Shown here: one piece after another, positions 25,502-36,344 of the stretch
How positions within the stretch are numbered: the stretch's first letter is position 1
How the letters are laid out: every line of letters starts with the position of its first letter
Assembly (NCBI GenBank): GCA_016098155.1
Contig: JAAAJB010000028.1
Coordinates: forward strand, 50,492 to 114,491
DNA: 64,000 nucleotides
Source: Actinomortierella ambigua
Lineage: Eukaryota; Mortierellomycota; Mortierellomycetes; Mortierellales; Mortierellaceae
Direction: 5' to 3'
Program-made: the position numbers and the translations under genes
Notes under the pieces: model-generated
Seen by the model: the letters and a program-made list of their open reading frames with translations, nothing else
What the model was told of the DNA's origin: nothing
The model's database searches: none

Positions 25502-26367
25502 GCATCAACCTTGTTCGCGGCTCTGTGGCTTGAATCCATTCTCTTTGTCCCTCCATACCACTATTGCGACTGTCATTAAAGTAAAGCCGACAGAAGTCTT
25601 TCAGCATCTTCACCCCTTGCCTAAATGGAGACTTAGTGAGATCGCTGCCTCCAAATACTGTTTTCACCTGGTTGGTACCATTGCCTCGCATCATCGCCTA
25701 TGTGGCCATGGGAGTAGAAGCGAAGGCCCCTTCCTTCAACACCTTTGCTTTTCCTAGATGATGAATTGGCTACTATTCGAACTCTGAACACATCAAGCCA
25801 ACAATACAGGGGAGATGTTTGCTAGTGTTTGACTAACACAAGGAATGGAAGACAATCAAACTCGTCGACTACACTATTGGCAATGGAATCAAACCTTGTA
25901 TGCTCAAAAACAGAGGTTTGGGTGGTTGCGTGCCCTTGGCTTTGCTCACCGGTTCATGTGTCATCATCATCAACATATTGTTCTCTTGGCTTCAGCGTCT
26001 GCATTACAGCTTCAGCTCCTTTCACACCTTGACTTTACTTGCAGATCACCTTGTTTATTCTACTCCTTTCCATCGCATGCGATTCAGTTATTAGGAGGCT
26101 TTTAGGTAAAGATAACTTCTGCAAATGAGATGTAGACTCGAAACCAGATGCAAAGTGGAGACTTCTCGGAAACAATCATCCTTGATGATACACTTTTGCC
26201 GCTCAAATTCAACCCCTAAAAAGAGACCAATAAACACACCACATCATTTGTGGACTCCAACTGTGCAGCGATCATGCCATCGCTGGAAACCCCTCTCAAC
26301 AGCATTCCTACTTGGCTGCTTCACCATCTTCTGCTTCACTCACCCCCGCTTGTGCTACGGAATTTCA
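25502..26367. other. Spacer between GTPase B and class II remnant
   Basis: Class I 3' flank followed by the class II upstream flank. The class II TATA box seen in other units is missing near 26275, where the flank is otherwise alignable. No gene supported. Confidence 0.45.
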
Positions 26368-26620
26368 ATGTCCTCGTAATTGATCATTGCCATGAATTTT
26401 GACGCTCGAATCACTGCAACCTTCTGCTCCCAGGACATGTAACCGAGTTTTCACATATTCACCCCATCAATAGCGCTCAATCGCCAGTCTCTCAAAGCCA
26501 CGATGAGTAATCAGCCGATAGCAAAGCCATTGCCATCGTGCTCCTTGGAAACTCGGGCTCTGGAAAGAGCACGCTCCTCAATCTGCTCGGTGCCAACTTC
26601 GAGTCTGGCGTGACTTTGAG
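26368..26620 (+). pseudogene. Class II GTPase fragment, cut at a duplication junction
   Basis: The leader ATG (26368) survives but the donor is GTAATT. After an intron-like stretch the frame IAIVLLGNSGSGKSTLLN appears (about 26525-26600) and reads only to GVTLS. At about 26610-26622 the sequence switches to polyQ-gene tail homology. Only the P-loop remains, so it cannot encode a GTPase. Confidence 0.8.
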
Positions 26621-26621
26621 T

Positions 26622-27500
26622 TGTGGCGGCAACAGGAAATAGCGGGCCCAGCTCGATCGAAGATGCACTGAGAGTGCTCTTTCAGGAGGTTTCGACGACA
26701 GCAGAAGCCCAAAAGCAAACGCTACAGGTGGACGAGGCGCAACGGCAGAAGGAGGCAGAGTAGAACTCTGGAAAGATGCGAGGGATCAGGTGTTACTCGA
26801 CCGACGCATGGCTGCACAGTTGCAGGCGTTGTTCAACCTGCCGGAAAAGAAGAAGAAGGGCAAGACCAAGAATGCCAACCCGTACGGCGCCGACATGCAC
26901 CTGTCGATTGTCAAGGGATGGTTTGAAGACCCTCAACCTTCGTCGTCGCCATCAGGAGCTGCCAGCTCGATGTTGGCACTACCGGCTGCTTCTTCCTCTT
27001 CGCCCACTTCCGCTACACACACTGCCGCCGCCAGTGGTTGGCCTGAACCCAATAGCCCAACGAATGGCTGGGACACCGGTCGTAACTCAGGCCATGATTG
27101 GAATGCAAACTGGGATCGTGGTTGGGGAGACCACAGCAATGGTGGTGGTGGTGGTGGCGGCGGTGGACGAGATCATGACAGGAATTGGGATTCTCGAAGT
27201 CGCGACCGTGGGCGTGACCATGACCGTGGACGTGGACGTGGTCATGATCGAGATCGTGGCGGTGGGCGTGGTCGTGGTCGTGGCGGTGGCCGAAACTAGG
27301 ACGATGGCCGAGGTCGAAGCGGAGGTCAGGATTGGGGTCAAGGAGAAGGAGGGGGAGGAGGGAGAGGAGGGGGAGGAGGCTGGGGCAACTCATCTTCGTC
27401 TGGCCGGCATCGCGATCCTACGCCACCGCCACCTCGGCGCAGAGACTGAGAGACATGCCCCCCCCCCACGCGATTTTCAGTTCGAATAGTTTGATTTGTA
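26622..27500 (+). pseudogene. PolyQ-gene tail copy 2 (decayed)
   Basis: Homologous to 20690-21550 of the polyQ gene, including the KKKKGKTKNAN segment and the DRGRDHDRGRGRG tail. Stops occur at its start (NRK-stop near 26640), near 26761, and as GGRN-stop at 27297-27299 where the parent reads on. Low divergence in the middle implies a fairly recent copy. Confidence 0.85.
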
Positions 27501-27905
27501 ACAATAATAGTTTGCAAATGTTGGGGAGCAAGTTGATACTCTTACTATTGACACTATGGTAAAACTCTTGAAAAACATAAACAAAATCAGCCGGTTGGCA
27601 CAGCAGAAGATGCAGCTCTGTTTGGATGTCTGTGAAAAACATCCTCGGCACATGCGCCCAAACAACGCTACGTTTCTCTCGCAACCCCATGACCATTTGC
27701 TCTCGTCCAACGAACGTATGAAATATGCTTCCAATGCCCCAGTCCACCATGACACGCTTTCAGCTGCACAGGGGTCGTTGCACAACGGTGCTGACCTCAA
27801 TCAAGATGCTGCATGTAGACTCTTTAGGCATCAAATAACCTTCCTATGTGGGTGGCACACTTCCATATTGAAAATGGCCGTGTGAACTAGAGATTCATTG
27901 GAGTG

Positions 27906-27937
27906 ATATCATGCGTAGAACACTAAACATAAATATA
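27906..27937 (+). promoter_or_regulatory. Class I promoter of GTPase C
   Basis: ATATCATGCG at 27906-27915 and ATAAATATA at 27929-27937, about 76 bp before the ATG at 28013. Confidence 0.65.
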
Positions 27938-28012
27938 ACTGCCTTCCAACATGCCTCAACAGTGCATACCATTTTTCAACGCCAGCTCCCTGTCTCATCC
28001 CATTCACAACCA

Positions 28013-28753
28013 ATGTCGTCGTAGGTGATCATTGCGTTGGATCAGCAGCGTAAAAGCATTTTCTTTCTCTCATGTTCCGCTTCTAACTCAACATTCTACC
28101 AAACGCGAACATTAAACCCCCCTAGCAATCAACCGTCGAACCCTCCCTCTGCATATAGTCAGGCCGCCACTGAGATCACCGCCATAATGTACATTGGCAA
28201 TTCAGGCGTCGGCAAGAGCACTCTTCTCAACAAGCTTGGAGGAGATTTTCACGCTGGTGTGTCGTGGAGGAAGGGCCTTACCAAGGACGTTTCTGAAAAT
28301 TGGGTCAAGCTCAAGGGAAAGAGAGTCCTCTTGGTGGATGTCCCTGGTCTGTTCGAGCCAAGAAGGGAAGAGACAGAGCACAACGCCAGAATGCTCACCC
28401 AGGCTCTGGGGAGAGGATACCGATACAACCTGACATTCGTGTTGAGAGCTAGCAGCCGCGGCTTCGAAGAGGCTGACTTGCTGATGATATCCAAGGTCAA
28501 TGAGTGCGTCAAAGGAATAGTCGGCCTGGACGTCACATTCAAGGCGATCATTAACCAGATCAATGACGATGAAGTTTACGAGATGTACAACGAGACGGTG
28601 GCCAAGGACAACTTTCAGAGTCAATTTGCTGAATGGGAGGAGGAAGGCTACCATTTTGATATCACCATTGATTCGGTTCTTCTGCTACGCCATGATCAGG
28701 ATTTCGTTCAGAAGAAGACTTCCGAGGTCCTGAAGAACTTTGAGTGTCGTTAG
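28013..28753 (+). CDS. Class I P-loop GTPase C, tail lost by nonsense change
   Basis: Exons 28013-28020 (8 nt) and 28126-28753 join to 211 aa. G1 GNSGVGKST, G3 DVPGLF and INQINDD are present. The N-terminal leader reads NPPSAYS, so the PPxY motif of B and E is broken. The protein is a mosaic: its first half (WRKGLTKDVSENWVKLKGK, EPRREETE) matches domain 2 of E, the second half (NECVKGIVGLDVT) matches A. It stops at TAG 28751-28753 exactly where E and G have TGG (ECRW). The DNA after the stop still resembles the tail-anchor region of G (VVVVGAF-like codons near 28895-28925) but carries further stops, so the anchor is truly lost. A soluble G domain, if expressed. Confidence 0.75.
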
Positions 28754-29704
28754 GAAGCGAAAGGTCCAAGTTGTGTTCTAATGTGATATATTCGCAACAA
28801 AAAAGGATCTGGGCATCTTCATGAAAAACATGGGGCATATAGGGCTATTGCTATGTGTAGTGGGAGGAACCAATTGTGGCTGTAGGCTGAGTTCGTCGTT
28901 GTCGGTGCATTCGTGCTTCGCAAGAAGACACTCGAGTAGGTTCCAGTCATGTACGCGGTTTCGTAGCTTGAATCGATATTAGATGTTTGATAATAGCCAC
29001 TCGCACTTGAAGTAGAGCTGACAGAAATCTCAGCATCATCACTTCTTGGAAAGGTGGAGACTGAACGAGATCGTTGTGTCCAAATACTGTTTTCATTTGC
29101 GTAGTACCACGGTCCTCCATCATCGCGTCCGAAGCCATGAGAAGAGATATAAAGGTCCCTTCCTTCCATATCTTCACCTTTCTTAAATTTCCCAAATGGC
29201 GACAAAATAAGGACAGGTAGGACTGTGTGCTCTAATCAACGAAGTGGGGAAATGTTCACTATGGCTCACCAAAATGTTTTGACTAAAACACAAGGATGCA
29301 AGTCAACCAACTAACTGACCACACCATCTGCAAGGAAATCGAATCTTATTGTGTGCTTGAATACATTGAAATATTTGAATGGTTATTTACCCTTGGCTTC
29401 GTTCATCGACTCATGTGGCTTCAGCGTTTGCATTGCAGCCTCTGCTCCTTTCACACCTTGACTTTCCTCGCAGAACGTCTTGTTTATTTTATTCTGTTCC
29501 ATCGCATGCAATTCAGATATTCAGGGGTCTGTGAGAAAAAGATAGCAGGCGAGATGCAACATGAGGGCTCCTCGGAAACAATCATTCTTCGATGTGTTAT
29601 TATCACAAACTCTTGCTGCTCGAATTCCCCCATCCCCATCCCCCCCCCTAAAAAAAGAGACCAGCAAACACACCATAACATTTGTGGACTCTTGTTGTGC
29701 AACA
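28754..29704. other. Spacer between GTPases C and D
   Basis: Begins with the decayed tail-anchor codons of C, then class I 3' flank and class II upstream flank. No independent gene supported. Confidence 0.45.
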
Positions 29705-29720
29705 ATCATGCGGTATAAAA
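29705..29720 (+). promoter_or_regulatory. Class II promoter of GTPase D
   Basis: ATCATGCG abuts TATAAAA (29714-29720), 89 bp before the ATG. The octamer is shared with class I promoters. Confidence 0.7.
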
Positions 29721-29808
29721 TCATCGCTGGAAACCCCTCTCAACAACATTCCCTCTCCATTTCCAACTACCTCTGCTTCACTTGCTCCCGCTTGCCCACG
29801 GAAATTCA

Positions 29809-30753
29809 ATGTCCTCGTAAGTGATCATCGCCATGAAAGATTGACATTTAAACCCCTGCGGCCTTCTCCGCCCGGTCCATGGAACCGAGTGTTCACACAG
29901 TCACTTCATCAATAGCACACAATCATCAAATCCTCAACGCCACGAAGGGCAGCAGACCGAGAGCAACACTATTGCCATCATGCTCCTTGGCAACTCTGGC
30001 TCCGGAAAGAGCACTCTCTTGAATCTGCTCGGTGGCCAATTCGACGCTGGCGTGACTATGAGAAAGGGTTTCACCAAGAACGTTCAGGTACAGAAGGTCG
30101 AGCTCGGTGGCAAGAATGTTGAATTGATCGATGTCCCTGGTTTGTTCGAGCCCAACGACAACGAGACACGCAAGAATGCCGAGCAGCTCACCGAGGCTCT
30201 GACCAGAAATCAGGAATACATCCTCTACTTTGTGCTGAAGCCGACAAGCCGTGGCCTCGAGAACGCCGATTTGCTACTGATGGCCAAGGTCAACCAGTGC
30301 ATCCGACGACTGGCTGATGGTGAGAAGGTCTCCTACAGAGTGATTGTCAACCAGATCATGGACGATGAAGCCCATGACATGTACACCAATTTTCTAGTCC
30401 GTGACAACTTTCAGTCGCTGTTTAAGCAGATGAATGCAGAGGGCTTTTCGTTCAATATTCGAGTGAAATCGGTGCTTTTATTGTCCTTTGGGATTGAATC
30501 GGCTCAAAAACAGACGTTCAGGGATATGGTCGAGCGCGATATTCGCAAGCAGCGGGCAACACGTTTGGATATCAAAAACGACATTACTCCAACCGACGAT
30601 GAACTGCGGGAGTATCACGAATCTATGAGAACATTAGCCTCGCCTATCAAATTGTCCGGAGGACTCACGCCTGTCTGGAACGATGTTTCAGGAAAGTTAA
30701 AGTGGGTTGGCGGTCAGGTGGTCCGGTTCAAGAATATGATCTTCGAGAAGTAG
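29809..30753 (+). CDS. Class II P-loop GTPase D, anchor behind an in-frame TAG
   Basis: Exons 29809-29816 (8 nt) and 29916-30753 give 281 aa starting Met-Ser-Ser-Thr-Gln. G1 is GNSGSGKST (about 29-37), G3 DVPGLF, and VNQIMDD fills the G4 region. Class II differs from class I in QVQKVELGGKNVELID and in a longer helical C-terminal part with DIRKQRATRLDIKND. Translation ends at TAG 30751-30753 where copies H and J have TGG. Beyond the stop the frame stays open for 38 codons and encodes LIALSMTLSTVLGFHAILKL, the same kind of tail anchor as in H. The stop is followed by C. Thus D encodes a soluble form, with an anchored form possible only by readthrough or recoding. Confidence 0.82.
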
Positions 30754-30924
30754 CTCATCGCACTATCAATGACTCTCAGTACTGTCCTAGGTTTCCACGC
30801 AATTCTCAAGCTACTAAATAAAAGAAAACTCTATAGGACCCTACATGATAGTCGAGAGAAACTGTCTGACGTCGGCTGAGAGAGAGAGATTCTTGTAAGA
30901 AAAGCTCCTCTCGTTGCTGTAGTA

Positions 30925-31075
30925 TCAAGCCAACCAATCCTGGCTACGACTTCCCACAACTTTGATGCCGTATTGACACGGTCCTTGGGCGTCTGTCTCG
31001 TGGAAGACCCTATTGTTGGACTGAAACTCACGCGTCACCAAAATCAGCAGCATTTTACAGTCAGCACAGCTGAGT
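30925..31075 (-). pseudogene. Fragment of the SWIRM gene 3' end
   Basis: On the minus strand the frame reads LLILVTREFQSNNRVF.ETDAQ, matching TLILASREFQSNHKVFRKTDAQ-type sequence of the SWIRM gene at 45.3-45.6 kb. The last 45 or so codons are alignable, with the DVNKASKLWEVFTRIGW part damaged. It ends at a junction with polyQ-gene homology at about 31076. Confidence 0.8.
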
Positions 31076-32290
31076 AAAGGCGAACTGGATTTGTCCACGA
31101 TACCCAGAGAGCTACATCTGATGCTAATATTGCTTCTACACATGGCACTAACCGTTTACGCGATCAGTCACCCTCTCGGCTCTCGTTCAATGTGACGTCT
31201 CCGCTCTCGCTTGCAAGCACACAGGATAGCAGTAACAGAATCAGCGGTGGTGCTAATGCTACTACAATTGCTCGAGGAAATGCGCGACAACCACCACGAC
31301 AACACCATCGCCTCTCCAATCACCAACATCATTGAGACCTTTGCAACTTGACAGGATATCCATAATTCCAGAAATATCCATCGATTATACGATGACAACA
31401 GGGCGCACTACAAGAGTACCGCCTTGAACACCTCAAAAATATTCCCAACAACAGCAACAGCAACAACGACAGCCGCTTCCACTCCTCCGGCCACAAGCGG
31501 GGCAGCTGCTTCCGTGGGCGAGAGTGGTCGTATCGATACGAATCGATCTATCACTGTCCTGTTTCAAACACCGATTCCTGCACTGGCGTTGTTGACAGCA
31601 GTTAGCCTCAAGCTTACTTCTACGTCAGCCACTCCTTACCTATCAAAATCATCATCATCATCACCATCGTCACTACAACAGCGACAACAACGCGACCTCC
31701 AACACTGAAATTTCCTATTGCAGTCCTGGCAGCAGCGGGAGCTACCCAGGAGCAGCAGCAAGTCCAGAACCAAGGCAGCAGCCTGGTAGGAATCGGACAG
31801 CTGGGCTTCCAATTTTAGGCTCCATCTACTAACACTACTGCCACCGCGCTATCATCTTCACGATCCCCACTCATCCTGGTAATCAGGCCACCCTCCAGAC
31901 AATTGCCACAACTGCCATTGGAAAAAACACCCTTAATAAGACGTGAAGAAGGAGCAGGCAGGGTTGGTGTCAATCGTGGCGGTGGAGGCAGTAGTGGCGG
32001 TGGACGAGGTCATGACAGGGACTGGGATTCTCGAAGACGCGGCCGTTGGCATGGCCATAACTGTGGTCGTGGTCGTGGTCGTGGTCGTGGTGATGACCGA
32101 ATCTGGGACGATGGCCGAAGCCACGATGGAGGTTAGATTAGGGCCGAAAGGAGGGGAGGAGGAAAAGACTGGGGCAACTCATCTTCGGCTGGCCGGTATA
32201 GCAGCCCTCGCCATTGCCACCTCGGCGAAAGACTGATTACCACAACTTTCTCTGTCCTTGCACTTTGCAGTCCAGCAGAAGAGAGTCGGA
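31076..32290 (+). pseudogene. PolyQ-gene tail copy 3 (decayed, internally deleted)
   Basis: Starts at homology to about 19843 of the polyQ gene, farther upstream than the other copies. The segment SGAAASVGESGRI (about 31500) matches 20310. Homology jumps from roughly parent 20660 to 21225, deleting the basic conserved block, and ends in the DRGR-like tail near 32240. Many stops. Confidence 0.8.
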
Positions 32291-32823
32291 TAGTTTGATT
32301 TGTAGCTATTACAGTCTGCGAGATCAACAAGTAAGTGTTCGGAAGACAGTTGACACTCTTACCTTTCCAAGATTTATGGCATGGCCCACTCTCCGTTTCG
32401 AGACTGTCTGCTTCTCCGGAAATATTCCAACACGTTAACAGTGGAAAAACTCTTGAATATTCATAAACAAAATATCTGCTGGTTGGCACAGCAGAAGATG
32501 CAGCTTTGTTTGGATGTCTGTGGTAAACCTCCTCGGCGCACGCGGCCAAACAACACTACGTTTCTCTCACAGCCCCATGACCGCTTGCATAGCATGTCCC
32601 CTCGCCCAAAGCATGCATAAAATATGCTTCTGATGCCCCAGTCCGCCATCTCACGCTTTCAGCCGTACAGGGGTCATTGCACAACGATGCTTCGCTCAAT
32701 AAAGATGCTGCGCTCAACAAAGATGCTGCATGTAGACCCCTCGGACATCAAACAATCCTCACATGTGGATGACACACCTTCATGGTTGAAACTGGCCGTG
32801 TGAACTAGAGAAGCACTGGAGTA

Positions 32824-32855
32824 ATATCATGCGTGGAACGGCGAATATAAATATA
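32824..32855 (+). promoter_or_regulatory. Class I promoter of GTPase E
   Basis: ATATCATGCG at 32824-32833 and TATAAATATA at 32846-32855, 97 bp before the ATG at 32952. Confidence 0.7.
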
Positions 32856-32951
32856 CTCTCAATGTTCTGCCTTCCAACATGCCTTAACAGCGCATACCAT
32901 TTTCAACTCCATTTCATCGTCTCATCCCACTCACCGATCTATCTCAGACCA

Positions 32952-34467
32952 ATGTCGTCGTAAGTGATCATTGCATTAAATTCGCAGCGTAATAGCATTT
33001 TCTTTCTCTCGTGGTCCGCTTCTAAATCAACATTCTACAAAACGCAACATAAATTCCCCTAGCAATCAACCGTCAGACCCTCCCCCTGCATATAGTCAGT
33101 CCGCCAGCGAGACCGTTGCTATAATGTACATCGGCAATCCAGGCGCCGGCAAGAGTACTCTTCTCAACAAACTCGGAGGAAATTTCCCCACTGGCGTGTC
33201 GTGGAGGAAGGGCCCCATCACGAGCATTGCCGAAACACAGGTCGAGCTCAAGGGCGAGAAGGTCCTCTTGATGGATGTCCCTGGTCTATTGGAGCCAAGA
33301 AAGGAAAAGACAGAGCACAACGCCAGATTGTTCATCGACGCTCTGAGGAGAGGATACCGATACACTCTGACTTTCGTGTTGAAGGCTAGCAACCACGGCC
33401 TCGAAGATACTGACTTGTTGATGATGTCCGCGGTGAATGAGTACGTCCGAGGAGTGAATGGTCTGGATGTATCATTCAAAGTGATCATCAATCAGATCAA
33501 GAACGATGAAGTCTACAACATGTACAATGAGGAGGTGGCCAAGGACAACTTTCAGCGTCTATTTGCCGAATTGAATGAGGAAGGCTATCATTTTGATATC
33601 AGCATCAAATCGGTTCTTCTGCTACGCCATGATCAGGACTTCGTTCAGAAGAAGACTTCTGAGGCCTTGGCGGCATTTGAGTATCAGGCAATCGACGAGA
33701 CCATCGCCATAATGTACATTGGCAATTCAGGCGCCGGCAAGAGCACTCTCCTCAACAAGCTCGGAGGAAATTTTCGCGCTGGTGTGTCGTGGAGGAAGGG
33801 CCTTACCAAGGACGTTTCTGAAAATTGGGTCAATCTCAAGGGAAAGAGAGTCCTCTTGGTGGATGTCCCTGGTCTGTTCGAGCCAAGAAGGGAAGAGACA
33901 GAGCGTAACGCCAGAATGCTCACCCAGGCTCTGAGGAGAGGATACCGATACAACCTGACTTTCGTGTTGAGAGCTAGCAACCGCGGCTTTGAGGAGGCTG
34001 ACTTGCTGATGATGTCCAAGGTCAATGAGTACGTCCGAGGAGTGGATGGCTCGAAGGTCACATACAAAATGATTATCAACCAGATCATGGACGATGCAGT
34101 CTACGACATGTACAATGAGACGGTAGTCAAGGACAACTTTAAGAGTCAGTTTGCTGAGTTGGAAGAGGAAGGCTACCATTTTGATATCAGCATCAATTCG
34201 ATTCTTCTGCTGCGCCATGATAAAGCTTTCGCAGAGAAGAAGACTTCCGAGAAACTGACAGAATTTGAGTGTCGTTGGCAGCTGAAGGCCCCTGTTGTTG
34301 TCGACAAGGATATCTCCGCCACAAACAAGGAACTGGGATTCTTCAAGGAAAACATGGATGGTCTATTATGGTCATCAGTGCTTGCAGGCCCTGTTGGATT
34401 CCTTGCTTACAGTACATACGCGCTTATCAAGAAGGCATTCAAGAAGAAACCATCCGAGGCATCGTAG
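32952..34467 (+). CDS. Class I P-loop GTPase E with two G domains and C-terminal anchor
   Basis: Exons 32952-32959 (8 nt) and 33063-34467 give 470 aa. The leader contains DPPPAYS (PPxY). Domain 1 (about 22-215) has GNPGAGKST, DVPGLL and INQIKND; domain 2 (about 216-410) has GNSGAGKST, DVPGLF and INQIMDD. The second starts with ETIAIMYIGN, the same sequence that begins single-domain copies after their leader, so it is a clean domain fusion with a period of 196 residues. The C-terminal segment SSVLAGPVGFLAYSTYALI (about 435-455) is hydrophobic and is followed by a Lys-rich KKAFKKKP end, a typical tail anchor. Domain 1 resembles domain 2 of G; domain 2 resembles B and domain 3 of G. Intramolecular G-domain pairing is a plausible consequence, not shown. 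Confidence 0.87.
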
Positions 34468-35298
34468 CTTGAATCAATATTTTTTGTCCCTCCACACTAT
34501 TACTATAACCACTAACACGAAGTAAAGTTGGCAGAAAATTTTCATCATCATCACTGCCTGCAGAGATGGAGACTGAGCGAGATCGTTACCTCTAACTATT
34601 GCTTTCATCTGGGTGGCATCCATTATCCCCCATCATCGACTCTGAAGCCATGGGAGGAGAAATGAAAGCTCCTCCTTCCACATCTTTGTTCTTACTAGAT
34701 GATGAATGAGCCACTCTTTAATCCCAAGAAAGAGGAGGAGGACTCTGTACACACCAAACCAAGACTCTGTAAACATCTAACCAGCGATTTAGGGTAGATG
34801 TTCGCCAGTGTTTTGACTGACGCAGGGATGCGAGTCAACCAATCAGCCGACCACATCCTGTGCAAGGAAATCTTGTTTTGTGATCGAATACAGAACTGCA
34901 TTGATGTTTGGATGATTATTTACTCTTGGCTTCGTTCATCGACTCATGTGGCACCAGCGTTTGCATTGCAGCCTCTGCTCCTTTCGCAGTTTAGATATTC
35001 AGGGGTCTGTGAGAAAAAAGATGGCAGGCGAGATGCAACATGAGGGCTCCTCGGAAACAATTATTCTTCGATGTGTTTTATCACAAACTCTTGTTGCAGA
35101 ATCTAGTTCGAATTCTACCATCCCCCCCCCCCCCAAAAAAAAAGAGACCAGCAAACACACCACAACATTTGTGGACTCTTGTTGTGCAACAATCTCATGC
35201 GGTATAAAATCATCATTGGAAACCCCTCTCGACAACATTCCCTCCTTATCTCCAATTACCTCTGCTTCACTCCCTCCCGCTTGTCCCACGAAAATTCA
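34468..35298. other. Spacer between GTPase E and class II pseudogene
   Basis: Class I 3' flank then class II upstream flank. ATCATGC followed by TATAAAA at 35203-35209 marks the promoter of the following pseudogene. No gene supported. Confidence 0.45.
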
Positions 35299-35745
35299 AT
35301 GTCCTCGTATGTGACCATTGCCATGAATGTTTGACATTTAAACCCCTGCGGCCTTCTGCGCCCAGGCCATGAAACCGAGTGACTATCAACCAGATCATGG
35401 ACGATGGAGCCCATGACATGTACACCAAAATTCTAGTCCAAGGTCGCTGTGTAGGCAGAAGAATGCAGAGGGCTTTTCGTTCGACATTCAAGTGGAATCG
35501 GTGCTTTCGCTGCCTTTGGCAAAGAATCTTTCCAGCACACCAACTTCAAGAGCATGGTCGAGGATGATATTCGCAGGCAACGGGTAGTGCGTGTGTATCT
35601 CAAAAAAGACATTACTCCAACCGAGAGCATAAGCCTATCAAATTGTCCGGAGAACCTCCGGTTGTTGGCTGGCTCGGCGTTTCAGATGAGATTCAAAGGA
35701 TTCGCGGTTGGCTAACCTTAGTGGTCCGCCCTACCTTCGGCTCAT
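35299..35745 (+). pseudogene. Class II GTPase pseudogene F
   Basis: Leader ATG at 35299 with a weakened donor (GTATGTGACC). From within the intron-like stretch the sequence jumps at about 35381 to the G4 region (INQIMDDGAHDMYTK), so P-loop and G3 are deleted. The remainder carries small indels. Not a functional GTPase. Confidence 0.85.
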
Positions 35746-36344
35746 CGCACCACCAATAACTCCTAGGGCAGCCCTAGATTTTCACGCAATTTTCAAGCTA
35801 GTAAGTATTAGTTGAGATGAGAGCAAACCAACCCCTTACCGTTATGTTCAGCGGTGTTGCTGACGATGAAGGCGCGAAGGAATACCGTACATGACTGAAT
35901 TCGGCTGCGAAAAAATGTCAGAAACGTAAAGCTCCTTCTGTTGCTGTGCTGGCATTACAGGTATTTCCCAATGGAGCGCGGGTGATTGAGGGTGCTGGCA
36001 ACCGCAACAAATCCGGCTGGAGTGGAGACGCAATTGGCACCGAGAATATGATCAAGTATAGTGCACTAGATTAAAAAACGACACACGAACGAGGTTATGT
36101 CCTACGAGCGCCAATCTCCCCTTTTTCCTACAGCGCATCCTCTGTTGTGTCTCGATCTTGAAAAAAAACGCTGAACTTCTTTGAACACTTGCCGAAAGGC
36201 TCCTTCTGGCATGGAGACATATCCTCATACCACTCCGCGATCAAGCAACGATGTCGTTCAAAAGGAAGCCACGATGTTTACGCAACAAATGGGAACCCTG
36301 CCCCAATCCCCTCCCCCACGGGATAGGGATCTTGAGAAGCATCT
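35746..36344. other. Unit 3 right flank
   Basis: Alignable with 43800-44320 downstream of copy J, including a shared stretch around CTCGATCTTGAA (36152 and 44131). No gene supported. Confidence 0.5.

Noticed and set aside
26776..27489. 237-codon frame in polyQ tail copy 2
   Set aside because: It is a shifted frame of the parent gene (Arg/Val-rich shadow also present at 20834-21553), not the parental frame.
28751..28930. Readthrough or editing of the TAG ending GTPase C
   Set aside because: Unlike D, the frame after the stop meets TGA within about ten codons, so recoding would not restore the anchor.
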